DNA of 64,000 nucleotides, taken from Vibrio rhizosphaerae (GTDB lineage Bacteria; Pseudomonadota; Gammaproteobacteria; Enterobacterales; Vibrionaceae). The notes beneath the pieces were generated by a model. It searched no databases. It was given only the letters and a program-made list of their open reading frames with translations, and was not told where the DNA came from. The position numbers and the translations under genes are program-made. Of this stretch, positions 42,101 to 48,039 are shown in pieces; positions within the stretch are counted from its first letter, which is position 1; every line of letters starts with the position of its first letter. The stretch spans positions 3,100,001-3,164,000 of the forward strand of contig NZ_AP024903.1 in NCBI RefSeq assembly GCF_024347095.1, given 5' to 3'.

Positions 42101-42946
42101 GTGGAGATAAACGGAGGTCAGTGCGGTGATCAGTGTTGCCAGTGTCGTCTTGTAATGTTCGGCAACACCAAGTAAACGTTCATAGATATCAAGGGGGATC
42201 TGCTTACGCTCACTGAGTACCTGAGAACACGAAGTACTCTGCCCTGCCAGACAAACTGGCTGATACGCCTGAATCTGCGCCATATAGTTCAGCCAGAATT
42301 CGCGGTCACGTACAAACCCCGTTGAATCACGATACGTGTTTTCAGCCTCCAACAAGGCCTCAATCCCTAATAGCTGACTCTCTGGCACCGCCTGACCGGC
42401 ATGTAATGCAGAATATATTTCGGCAAAACGCCCCACCAGCATCATAAAACCATATCCGTCAGTGGTTATATGGTCGGCACTACAATAAAGATAATATTGT
42501 TCGGCATGAACTTTTAGCAAAGCAAACTCAAACAGGAGTGTTCTGTCGCCAGCGGAGACCGGATGGTCAAGCCGTTTCTCCATCCATGTCATCGCTAAAG
42601 CATCGGCATCCGCTTCCTGAGAAAAATCAATGAAAGGCAGTTCCCAATCCCCAAAATACTCAACTGTTTGTTGTAATTCTTCTTGATAGTAACCGGCTTT
42701 GATATGGAATGTGTCGGCTTCCCCGACACCTTGCCTTACCGCAGATTCCATCATCTCTGGATGAATGTTACCCGGCAGGTCCAGATATCCGGCCACTTTG
42801 AATACTCGGGGTCCGATATGATTCACAATATGCTGGGCGAACCAGATTCCTTTCTGTGGTGTCGAGAGTGGTAAAGGAGAAGATACATTTGACGGAGTAT
42901 GGAGAAGAGAATTTTGCTTACTTGCTTCGCGAGTATTCGTATTCAT
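30134..42946 (-). CDS. NRPS1: four-module starting peptide synthetase (Gly-Ser-Ser-Val predicted)
   Basis: Synthetase of 4,270 residues that should begin the chain. Order: divergent starter-like C1 with DHITTDG (158-164; first motif His replaced by Asp, catalytic second His kept)-A1-PCP Ser1025 (GGYS)-C2 (HHMITDG at 1205)-A2-PCP Ser2080-C3 dual E/C (HHLLEQQGD at 2183, HHLCNDH at 2308)-A3-PCP Ser3173-C4 (HHMIADG at 3353)-A4-PCP Ser4216. Codes: A1 DILQLGMVWK (Gly-like), A2 and A3 DVWHFSLVDK (Ser), A4 DALWLGGTFK (Val-like). C1 resembles the N-terminal C domain of EntF-type proteins, so an acyl or aryl group is expected on residue 1; no loading enzyme is encoded nearby. C3 should convert residue 2 to D-Ser. 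The acidic C-terminus (DVSDLMDLAE) faces the basic start of NRPS2. It is first in the operon, after 1.6 kb of AT-rich DNA. Confidence 0.95.
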   Translation of the reverse strand: MNTNTREASKQNSLLHTPSNVSSPLPLSTPQKGIWFAQHIVNHIGPRVFKVAGYLDLPGNIHPEMMESAVRQGVGEADTFHIKAGYYQEELQQTVEYFGDWELPFIDFSQEADADALAMTWMEKRLDHPVSAGDRTLLFEFALLKVHAEQYYLYCSADHITTDGYGFMMLVGRFAEIYSALHAGQAVPESQLLGIEALLEAENTYRDSTGFVRDREFWLNYMAQIQAYQPVCLAGQSTSCSQVLSERKQIPLDIYERLLGVAEHYKTTLATLITALTSVYLHLMTGESSMLLGFTHRGRMGRTLRRTTGLAVNILPLGVQIDTETTLSQLLEQVALHVGKTSRHSRYYSEDLRQELKHGDNQGWYSTVLNFVPSEYELFFGDVSATVVNTAIGPVDDLSFTFYDRGPQQGLTLYLNANHDLYERHEIQRHLSRLESFLSECVRAESDMTYPARLSVLSQDERDLVLDTFNQTAMAYPEQACLHHLFETQVIQTPDATAVISEDETLSYAALNTQANQLAHRLIRLGVTPGCYVAVMVERRCSMVSALLATLKAGGTYVPLDPLFPSERLQYMIANSRPVVLITDGTVDVEQIFAERAAQLKVLDLSQEVLSDEAADNPVIASLTSEHLAYVIYTSGSTGLPKGVMVPHRGVVNFLISQQQQHAVSSNDRLLAITTISFDIHVLEIYLPLISGATLHLADKALSRDGEALAAYLDSQDITIFQATPATWKLLLAASWQGSPRLSGLIGGESFSKILADELLHRVGRLWNMYGPTETTVWSTTHPLSLTDDGVLIGQPIGNTRIYILDQHHNPVPVGVSGEIYIAGAGVTAGYLNREDLTAERFIPDPFVTETGALMYQTGDLGRWDSQGRITCLGRSDFQVKIRGFRIELGEIESLMQGYDGIADAVVTAPTMADGEPRLVGYYVAEDSTQSGETFEEGLKAELRRRLPDYMVPGLYVVMDTFPLTPSGKVDRKALPAVDESVLPRQTYEAPEGEIETKLAEIWSDLLGVTPVGRHDNFFELGGYSLVAMQLISRIRQQFQVELALATVFSQPMLSALARTLEKASPTPVKTSIEPLGSDVIPPLSLAQRRLWLLSQIDDVATTAYLMVGRFTLRGQLDIGALQQALDHLISRHHILRTCIDIRDGEPVQKILPEGQRMMLTQIEAHDVQAIASFATDMDLSAGPLFQGQLIAIDTETHILRLAMHHMITDGWSINLLMREVSQLYRALVENTPNPLPPLTIQYGDYAAWQQQNIQDELLQQQSEYWVEQLRGIPECLTLPTDRARPAKQSFDGAEIKCVLDKELTTALQTLSRAHGCTLYMTLLAGWSVLMGRLANQEDVVIGSPIAGRNRAELEQLIGMFVNTQAMRIDLSANPNTMDLLAQVKTTALAAQAHQDIPFEQVVESVAPQRSLAHSPIFQVMFALQNVPDGNLQLPGLSISAVEAEVSTVQFDLNLFVYPSGDQLEVTLHYATALFDAATVERYLGYWQALLQQMIAAPTQAVGSLNILTDAERDLVLNQFNQTETTFPDDTCLHTLIEAQVARSPDATAVIFEDQTLSYAELNARANQLAHWLIEQGVRPDSRVAVCLERSCELVVSLLAILKAGGAYVPLDPGYPTERLTYMLSDSAPVALLTTGALRDVLGEIPASTRLVDLASVVQPWLDCPQTNPEVAELTNRHLAYIIYTSGSTGLPKGVMNEHRGVVNRLDWMQQDYGFGSDDVVLQKTPFSFDVSVWEFFCPLWSGATLLMAKPEGHKDPDYLKSLITRQGVTILHFVPPMLQSFLEVVSPNDCPSLRLVFCSGEALPAEAIRKSYARLPQIELHNLYGPTEAAVDVTAWHCPRQLEGDRVSIGHPVANTRMYVLDSAGHPVPVGVEGELYIGGVQVARGYLNRDELTAERFVANPYDNTYPVMYRTGDVGCWLADGTIEYRGRNDDQVKIRGFRIELGEISSALQSCTGVQDAVVIARAFGESGDKQLVGYYTAANQDAVPDVATLKAELSERLPAHMVPAVNVLIDAMPLTPNGKVNRKALPAPDIDSVVRHEYQAPVGDAEEKLAAIWSELLGVEQVGRADNFFELGGHSLLAVRMAERLRQQGYQLVIRHLFSQITLAELAETLIVQAAGAESEIPANRIPANCQHITPEMLPLVSLDQKAIDVIGQTVDGGVTNIQDIYPLAPLQEGILFHHLLEQQGDPYVTRVVQSFQNEADITTFITALQHVIQRHDILRTAVVWDGLETPVQVVWRKAPVVLHALAADELDDADKVDNVAVRLCQHFDPAHTRMDIQRAPMIEAYKVADPAQERWLLCFLLHHLCNDHTTLELLIEEVQAYISGREAELPKPLPFRNFVAQTTLNANQEAHLNYFRTLLGDVDEPCDPFGLQAAGDDAHVEATHVVITDDVAQTIRVLSRRFSISPAALFHLAWGVVVQRATGQDDVVFGTVLFGRMAGGDGADRVLGMFLNTLPLRLALADTSVESALMQTQQRLAELLEHEHTSLALAQQCSGLSNHTPLFSSLLNYRYQGGSAQTAADQETLGTLEVAAENTNYPLTVAVNDIVDGGFSLDIHISPRLSGERVGSMLTVALAELVGALSVPSDQPVSQLNILADAERDLVLNQFNQTETTFPDDTCLHTLIEAQVARNPDATAVIFEEQTLSYAELNARANQLAHWLIEQGVRPDSRVAVCLERSCELVVSLLAILKAGGAYVPLDPGYPTERLTYMLSDSAPVALLTTGALRDVLGEIPASTRLVDLASVVQPWLDCPQTNPEVAELTNRHLAYIIYTSGSTGLPKGVMNEHRGVVNRLYWMQQDYGFGSDDVVLQKTPFSFDVSVWEFFCPLWSGATLLMAKPEGHKDPDYLKSLITRQGVTILHFVPPMLQSFLEVVSPNDCPTLRLVFCSGEALPAEAIRKSYARLPQIELHNLYGPTEAAVDVTAWHCPRQLEGDRVSIGHPVANTRMYVLDSAGHPVPVGVEGELYIGGVQVARGYLNRDELTAERFVANPYDNTYPVMYRTGDVGCWLADGTIEYRGRNDDQVKIRGFRIELGEISSALQSCTGVQDAVVIARAFGESGDKQLVGYYTAANQDAVPDVAALKAELSERLPAHMVPAVNVLIDAMPLTPNGKVNRKALPAPDIDSVVRHEYQAPMGDAEEKLAAIWSELLGVEQVGRADNFFELGGHSLLAVRMVSRVREQLGRELSLATLFSHATLHEVAAQLDEAQGATLPAITPLAEGQAIPLSLAQKRLWFLSQMDPDAVSAYVITGGVRLEGPLNIDALQRALNRIVARHAPLRTHFADLDGVPVQMIGKTWHEFPMSWLDGESLIDELSPFLPQFDLTQGPLVQGQLIRIHEHEHWLRIAMHHMIADGWSIGVLTRELSALYRAFTQGQPDPLPPLRIQYGDYAAWQQTHLQGEVLQRQQQYWTEQLRDIPDCLTLPMDRPRPVTQDYSGAAIPVCFDASLTASLREFSQRHRSTLYMTLLAGWSVVMSRLAGQDDIVVGSPVAGRTQTELEDLIGMFVNTQALRVNLSEQPDSVTLLNQIKTTSLQAQAHQDIPFEQVVEAVAPTRSLAYSPIFQVLFALQNLPEERIELDGMCLSLLAEESSRAQFDLSLIVHESADRIEGTLNYATALFEPETVQRYLSYWITLLENMVRQPEQPVTALAMLTESEQQHMLHHLNQTHNAYPSDCGIHTLFSRQASETPDAIAVIAAEEGWRYAQVNARANALAHRLQTLGVTPGQRVAICLPRSAALVVAELAILKCGGVYVPLDPAAPAERLDYVLRDSGATIVLAEAGTADDYPSLHVLEMTPSLLNETRDEPVSVSVNGDAPAYVMYTSGSTGQPKGVVVPHRGIARLVLNNGYMAVQPSDRVAFAANPAFDATTLEVWAPLLNGAAVVVIEQETLLDVAAFAQALSAHQVSILWLTVGLFNQYAQGLKAVLPSLRYLLVGGDALDPAVIRRVLAESAPQHLLNGYGPTETTTFALTHEITAVDADAVSIPLGRPIGNTQVYLLNAHGQPVPQGVVGELHIGGHGVALGYLNQDELTAERFIPDPYAPGPNARMYRTGDLGYLRADGTIEFVGRNDFQVKVRGFRIELGEIESALVSCGVASAVVIATGDSASKRLVAYFTPGDEALTASDLKSRLASHLPDYMVPAAYVALAEMPLTANGKVDRKALPEPDESALVRREYEAPLGELEEMVADIWQSLLDVAAVGRQDSFFELGGHSLLAAQLISRIRQELDLEVPLVELFSHPTLAAFSQRVAYIGLAEFDVSDLMDLAE
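30433..31489 (-). repeat. Valine A-domain block, copy 2 (module 4, NRPS1)
   Basis: Partner of 17536-18592, offset 12,897 bases, which is about one synthetase length. Beyond the block the two A domains diverge sharply. Confidence 0.85.
33408..35127 (-). repeat. Serine A-PCP block, copy 3 (module 3, NRPS1)
   Basis: Same 1,720-base length. Downstream of the PCP it continues to match copy 2 (VSRVREQLGRELSL), unlike copies 1 and 4. Confidence 0.85.
36687..38406 (-). repeat. Serine A-PCP block, copy 4 (module 2, NRPS1)
   Basis: Same 1,720-base length; adjacent to copy 3 in the same gene but followed by a dual E/C domain instead of an ordinary one. Confidence 0.85.
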
Positions 42947-44593
42947 ATAGCACCAACCTTCATTTGTTATTTTTTTATTATTTGTATTTTACGCATAAGA
43001 CAAAGTGCACCTGATATATGTAATACCAGATACTAAAACCTCATATATGCTAGATATGACGTAATCAAAAGTGACAATCAATTAATGATAAATGTATTAT
43101 TTAATTATGCTTTTCTCTTTACTTTTATAATTTAAAATGAATTTGACCTAATGATGACATTTACAGCCCAAATTACCTCATTCATTCTCTGACAATCAAG
43201 TTATATTATTCTGACACCATTGGGATGAACTAAAAACTCCATAATTTGGTCAAAGCCAATAAGAAATAACAAGAACCTATCCTTTAAAAACAATCATAAT
43301 CATCATGATATAATAATAAAACAATCAAAAAGATATTTTTCAACTTAAAACACACCGTTCAAAAACCAAAATTATCCACAAATTATTAATGATAGATTTA
43401 CATAATAAAATGCAAAAAAATTTTAACTGAACGCAAATCACACCGATGAAGACAAACTGACACAAAAACCATCTCAACCCTTTAAAAACAAATAGATAGA
43501 TAAGAACCCAACGATTTATAATTTATGAATATAAAAGAATTATACTTCAACTTATGGTCTAACCAGATCAAAAATAAGAATTAAATAAACAAAATCAACA
43601 CTAAAGAAAAACAAAAAACCAACATGAAACAAAAAATCAACATATAAAATGGTTTAGCTTCTATGATTGCCGTATCTCACATTTCGTAATTCTCAACTGA
43701 AACAAAGATTATTTTTTAAAAACTTGATCACCTTCAAATATAATTACCGATTTTTCATATTTTTCATGATATCCACCGAGATATTTCAAATATAAACCCA
43801 TCGAATCATTGAATGAGAGAGAAAGGTTAAAGCTTATTTTTTGCTCATTGTTTAAAATAAAATCAGATAATGACAAAAATCATATTTAATATGACAACAA
43901 AAAAGAACCATCTCGGTAGATACATTTTAAAAACACATCAATACCACCAACGTAATTAGTGTAAAAACTCGAAAAAAACTAGATAAGTGAAATTTGTTTT
44001 ATATGTTATTTCGTAAAAAATTCATAAAACATACATATAAAAACAACATACTGATACGAGTGAATATTATTAATTCCACCCCATTAAAAACAACAATATT
44101 AAATATGATCAATATAAAAATAGAATCATCTTTTATCTAATAAAAACTTTTCAGTTTCAGACCGAACTTATATGCCATACTCTACGAGTGAACGGACAAC
44201 AATAATCAATGTTCGCATATGAATTAAAATACATTATCATCTGAAACCATCTCTCTTTACGTCTCGTTCAGGCAAACCGCACAACCACATCACTCAGGGA
44301 AAGGTATTCGCCACCAGAAAGGCATCTGAAAATTTGCCTTCTGCTTCTGATAGGTACAAAACGACACAGTGCTTTTAAATAAATTGGATCACGGACAAAA
44401 CTATGAACCCAGATATACGGTATAAAGGAGGGAGTCAGATAGCTCATTCCTTTTACCTGAATAACGATGTCTCAAACACATCTGAGAGAATCTTGCTCTA
44501 CTGACAGGATAATAGCTGTTACACTAGGAAATATTAGAAAAGTTGAACGATATTACAGTTGAAATAGTATATTATTAAAAGACTCCAGTGGTT
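42947..44593. other. 1.6-kb AT-rich region with no convincing gene, upstream of NRPS1 and zur
   Basis: Very AT-rich DNA between the divergent NRPS1 and zur genes. No open frame of 60 codons or more exists here on either strand. It should hold the NRPS operon promoter (left end) and the zur promoter (right end). A direct repeat lies at 43009-43049. A 33-codon frame starting at 44403 lacks a ribosome site. Base composition is unlike the NRPS genes and suggests imported DNA, H-NS-type silencing sites, or decayed sequence. Confidence 0.6.
43009..43049. promoter_or_regulatory. Direct repeat upstream of the NRPS operon (possible operator)
   Basis: ACCTGATATATG at 43009 and ACCTCATATATG at 43038 are 12-mers with one mismatch, spaced 29 bases start to start (nearly three helical turns). 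They lie 63-103 bases before the NRPS1 start codon, where an activator or repressor would bind. No regulator gene is in the cluster. Confidence 0.35.
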
Positions 44594-45076
44594 ATGGTGA
44601 TGAATTTGGACCACAATTTAACTAAACAGATAGAAGAGATATGTGCCGCAAGAGGTGTCCGGTTGACATCTCAACGTAAGCGAGTGTTTGAGCTTATCTG
44701 TTCCAGTAGAAAGGCATCCAGTGCCTATGAGCTGCTTGAAGCGTTACAGCAAAGTGAACCTCAGGCAAAACCACCGACCGTTTATCGGGCGCTCGATTTT
44801 CTGATGGGACAGGGCTTTATCCACCGTGTAGAGTCAACCAACAGCTACATTTCATGTTGCTCTTGTAATGCACATAAACACTTCTCACATCTTTTAATCT
44901 GCAAACAATGTAGTGATGTGACCGAACTTCAGGATGAGACATTGGTCTTATCTCTGGAACATAATGCAGAGAAGCACGGATTTAAGATTACAAACCATGT
45001 CATTGAATCTCATGGTATTTGCCAAACGTGCTCCTCAGAAACAAAGAGAGAAACAGTAAAAGATTATGCGCGCTGA
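44594..45076 (+). CDS. zur: Zinc uptake regulator Zur (Fur family)
   Basis: Zinc-responsive DNA-binding repressor of zinc import genes. About 160 residues: the N-terminal winged helix includes GVRLTSQRKRVFELI and KPPTVYRALDFLMGQGFIHRVESTNSY, very close to known Zur; the C-terminal dimer domain has metal-binding CKQC and CQTC pairs and a His/Cys-rich loop (CNAHKHFSH). Three starts are possible (GTG 44588, ATG 44594, ATG 44600); none has a strong ribosome site. The gene overlaps the next by 11 bases, so they are cotranscribed. In Vibrio and E. coli zur lies beside dusA, here 41 kb away. Confidence 0.92.
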   Translation: MVMNLDHNLTKQIEEICAARGVRLTSQRKRVFELICSSRKASSAYELLEALQQSEPQAKPPTVYRALDFLMGQGFIHRVESTNSYISCCSCNAHKHFSHLLICKQCSDVTELQDETLVLSLEHNAEKHGFKITNHVIESHGICQTCSSETKRETVKDYAR

Positions 45077-45527
45077 GTTTGTAAATCCGTTTTTAGCGTC
45101 TCTGATGAACGTGTTAAAAACCATGGCTTCACTTGAATTGAAACCTCAAAAGCCAAGAGTAAAAAAAGATGAAATTGCTCGAGGTGATATTTCGGGACTG
45201 ATCGGGATGGTTGGCGATCAAACCCGGGGATCGATGTCGATTACTTTTGATGAAAGCCTCGCACTGGAAATCATGCAAAACATGTTGGGCGAACGCCCGA
45301 ATGGCTTGAATGAAGAAGTGACGGATATGGTGGGTGAAATCACCAATATGGTGACAGGCGGAGCTAAAAGAATCCTCGCTGAAAGTGGCTTCGATTTCAA
45401 TATGGCAACGCCGGTTGTCGTATCAGGTCGTGGCCACACGATTCGTCACAAGTGCGAAGGGGCAATTATTATCATGCCTTTCACCTCGACTTGGGGAAAT
45501 GCATTTATCGAGATCTGCTTCGAGTAG
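45066..45527 (+). CDS. CheX-type chemotaxis phosphatase domain protein
   Basis: Cytoplasmic protein of 153 residues of the CheX/CheC class. The helix EVTDMVGEITNMVTGGAKR carries the E-x2-N dephosphorylation motif (Glu91, Asn94) used to remove phosphate from CheY-like regulators. The N-terminus MRAEFVNPFLASLMNVLKTM is also typical of these proteins in Vibrio and Pseudomonas. The start overlaps the end of zur by 11 bases. Its partner receiver protein is not nearby, so which signalling path it serves is unknown. Confidence 0.85.
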   Translation: MRAEFVNPFLASLMNVLKTMASLELKPQKPRVKKDEIARGDISGLIGMVGDQTRGSMSITFDESLALEIMQNMLGERPNGLNEEVTDMVGEITNMVTGGAKRILAESGFDFNMATPVVVSGRGHTIRHKCEGAIIIMPFTSTWGNAFIEICFE

Positions 45528-45549
45528 TTTTCGATTCATACCGATGTAA

Positions 45550-45586
45550 AAACAGGAGCTGGTTTTGCCAGCTCCTGTTTACTTTT
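45550..45586. terminator. Bidirectional intrinsic terminator between cheX-like gene and pgi
   Basis: A 13-bp perfect stem AAACAGGAGCTGG with its complement closes a 5-nt loop; T-rich DNA follows on the plus strand and the mirrored A-run gives U residues on the minus strand. It lies between two convergent stop codons. Confidence 0.9.
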
Positions 45587-45607
45587 ATATCACGCTAAAT
45601 GTTCGTC

Positions 45608-47257
45608 TTAACGAAGGGCTTTATACGCATTAATCAGTCCATTGGTTGAACTGTCATGAGATGTCACTTGCTCATCACTTTCCAACTCAGGCAAAATTGC
45701 ATTGGCTAGTTGCTTACCGAGTTCAACACCCCACTGATCAAAAGTGAAGATGTTCCAGATTGCTCCCTGTGTGAAGATCTTATGTTCATAGATGGCAATC
45801 AACTGACCCAGTACACGCGGAGTGATTTGCTTCACCAAGATGGAGTTCGTCGGACGATTCCCTTCAAATACTTTAAACGGAACAAGTTCAGCGACTTCCT
45901 CTGCGGTTTTGCCAGCGGCAATGAATTCAGCTTCCACTTGTTCTTTGGTTTTACCAAACGCCAAAGCTTCTGTTTGTGCGAAGAAGTTAGACAACAGTTT
46001 CGGATGATGATCCGATGTCGGATTATGTGAAACCGCTGGGGCAATAAAATCACAAGGAATCATTTTTGTACCTTGGTGAATCAACTGATAGAAAGCATGT
46101 TGACCATTGGTACCCGGTTCACCCCAGATAATCGGCCCGGTCTGATAATCAACCGGCTGACCATTACGATCGACATATTTACCATTCGATTCCATATTCC
46201 CCTGCTGGAAATAGGCCGCAAAACGGTGCATATACTGATCATAAGGCAGAATTGCTTCCGACTCAGCACCGTAGAAGTTGTTGTACCAAATACCAATCAG
46301 TGCCAATAATACCGGGATATTTTTCTCAAACGGTGTCGATACGAATGCCTGATCGACTTCATGGGCACCAGCAAGTAATTCGACAAAGTTATCAAAACCA
46401 ATCCCCAAAATGATCGACAAGCCAATGGCAGACCATAAAGAATAACGGCCACCAACCCAGTTCCAGAACTCGAACATATTGTCGGTATCAATCCCAAAAG
46501 CAGCAACGGCTTCAGCATTGGTTGAAAGTGCTGCAAAGTGCTTCGCGACTTGAGATTCATCTTTTGCTTCGGCAAGGAACCAATCACGTGCGGTGTGCGC
46601 ATTGGTCATTGTTTCCTGAGTCGTAAATGTTTTAGACGCAACGAGGAATAATGTTGTTTCTGGATTAACCTGCTTGAGCACTTCAACGATATGTGTGCCG
46701 TCAACATTAGAGACAAAATGCATATTCAGGTGATTTTTATATGGCTTCAGAGCTTCCGTAACCATATATGGTCCTAAATCAGAACCGCCGATACCGATGT
46801 TCACAACATCCGTGATTGCCTTGCCGGTATACCCTTTCCACTCACCGGAAATAATCCGTTCGGAGAAGTGCTTCATTTTCTCCAGCACAGCATTGACTGC
46901 CGGCATCACGTCTTCACCATCTGAATAAATTGGTGTATTGGAACGATTCCGCAACGCTACATGCAACACAGACCGGTCTTCTGTCCGGTTAATTTTTTCA
47001 CCACTGAACATCGCTTCCATTGCGCTTTTCAGGTCTGTTTCTTCTGCCAGCGCCAATAAGAGTTTCAGCGTCTCTTCATTGATGAGGTTTTTAGAATAAT
47101 CGACCAGAATATCATCGCCAAAACGTAGAGAGAACGTTTCAAAGCGCTGACTGTCTTGGCTGAAAAGTGTTTTTAAGTCGACACCTTTCATTGATTCAAA
47201 ATGAGCAGACAGTGCTTTCCAGGCCTGTGTTTCTGTTGGGTTGATATTTTTTAGCAT
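45608..47257 (-). CDS. pgi: Glucose-6-phosphate isomerase
   Basis: Interconverts glucose 6-phosphate and fructose 6-phosphate in glycolysis and gluconeogenesis. From the ATG at 47257 the protein has 549 residues, the same as E. coli Pgi, and begins [16 protein letters not shown]. Family signatures are present: [37 protein letters not shown] and [13 protein letters not shown]. An upstream in-frame extension to 47302 is rejected because the family starts at MLKNIN and GGGATA precedes that codon. It is divergent from yjbQ across about 310 bases. Confidence 0.97.
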   Translation of the reverse strand: MLKNINPTETQAWKALSAHFESMKGVDLKTLFSQDSQRFETFSLRFGDDILVDYSKNLINEETLKLLLALAEETDLKSAMEAMFSGEKINRTEDRSVLHVALRNRSNTPIYSDGEDVMPAVNAVLEKMKHFSERIISGEWKGYTGKAITDVVNIGIGGSDLGPYMVTEALKPYKNHLNMHFVSNVDGTHIVEVLKQVNPETTLFLVASKTFTTQETMTNAHTARDWFLAEAKDESQVAKHFAALSTNAEAVAAFGIDTDNMFEFWNWVGGRYSLWSAIGLSIILGIGFDNFVELLAGAHEVDQAFVSTPFEKNIPVLLALIGIWYNNFYGAESEAILPYDQYMHRFAAYFQQGNMESNGKYVDRNGQPVDYQTGPIIWGEPGTNGQHAFYQLIHQGTKMIPCDFIAPAVSHNPTSDHHPKLLSNFFAQTEALAFGKTKEQVEAEFIAAGKTAEEVAELVPFKVFEGNRPTNSILVKQITPRVLGQLIAIYEHKIFTQGAIWNIFTFDQWGVELGKQLANAILPELESDEQVTSHDSSTNGLINAYKALR

Positions 47258-47566
47258 GGTATCTATCCCGAATTTAATAGGTCCTATTCTGCCGAGCAGC
47301 ATGAGCGATCGTTACAGAATTCCAAAGACAAAAAACAAACCAATTGCAGCATGCGCACCAATACACCTAACAAGGTCACAGCTATATTTCGATTTGTATC
47401 CGATTCGCTGATTATACTTAATTTTCAGAGCGAAATTATGTTTTAGCTCAAATCAGACGAGTCAATTTTTATTCCATTGGTACAAAAAAGTGATTGTACG
47501 GTAACTAGAAACATCCCACTATACAGACACGCGTGAAATTAACAATCGTTCTAACAGGTGCTTACA
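47258..47566. other. Divergent promoter region of pgi and yjbQ
   Basis: 309 bases without a gene. On the minus strand TTGACT near 47465 and TATAAT near 47416 are visible but too far apart to pair with each other, so the pgi promoter is not resolved. Nothing else stands out. Confidence 0.4.
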
Positions 47567-47986
47567 ATGTGGTCACAAACCATCATCTATCTTCAGGAGA
47601 AACAACGAGGATTTCATCTGATTACAGACGAAGTGGTCGAACAACTCCCCCAACTTCAGTCGATTTCTGTCGGTCTGCTCCATTTGTTTATTCAGCATAC
47701 ATCAGCCAGTTTAAGTATTAATGAAAACGCGGATCCGACGGTTCGGGATGATATGGAAGCCCACTTTAACCGCAGTATTCCAGAAAGAGCACCATACTAT
47801 CGACACACCTATGAAGGGGATGATGACATGCCCGCTCATATAAAATCATCCACGCTGGGGGCAAGCCTGACGATCCCGATTACTCAGGGAGAGCTGGCAA
47901 TGGGAATCTGGCAGGGAATCTATTTGGGGGAACATAGAAATCATGGCGGACAGCGCAAGCTTATTGCAACCATCTCAGGAGAATAA
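47567..47986 (+). CDS. yjbQ: YjbQ family protein (UPF0047)
   Basis: Conserved 139-residue cytoplasmic protein, weakly able to make thiamine phosphate in other species; its true role is unsettled. Family strings include [29 protein letters not shown] and the C-terminal [16 protein letters not shown], whose histidines and acidic residues form the presumed metal site. The ATG at 47567 (MWSQ) matches the E. coli start and has AGGTG upstream; a GTG three codons earlier is less likely. Confidence 0.9.
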   Translation: MWSQTIIYLQEKQRGFHLITDEVVEQLPQLQSISVGLLHLFIQHTSASLSINENADPTVRDDMEAHFNRSIPERAPYYRHTYEGDDDMPAHIKSSTLGASLTIPITQGELAMGIWQGIYLGEHRNHGGQRKLIATISGE

Positions 47987-48015
47987 CCGTCGTCTTTTAT
48001 CTGAACGATCAGCTT

Positions 48016-48039
48016 GATGAGTGAAAATCATCACTCATC
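48016..48039. terminator. Stem-loop between convergent yjbQ and dnaB ends
   Basis: A 9-bp stem GATGAGTGA/TCACTCATC overlaps the dnaB stop codon. U-tracts are poor on both strands, so this is a modest candidate. Confidence 0.4.

Noticed and set aside
30134..42946. Catecholate siderophore synthetase, suggested by the EntF-like first C domain
   Set aside because: No dihydroxybenzoate genes, esterase or TonB receptor nearby; ten modules and tandem TEs fit a larger peptide.
43285..43310. Possible Fur box in the AT-rich region (ATCATAATCATCATGAT)
   Set aside because: Match to the consensus is poor and chance hits are common in such AT-rich DNA.
44403..44504. 33-codon open frame upstream of zur
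   Set aside because: No convincing ribosome site and no similarity known to me.
44540..44600. Zur box before zur
   Set aside because: I could not find a convincing dyad of the Zur type here.
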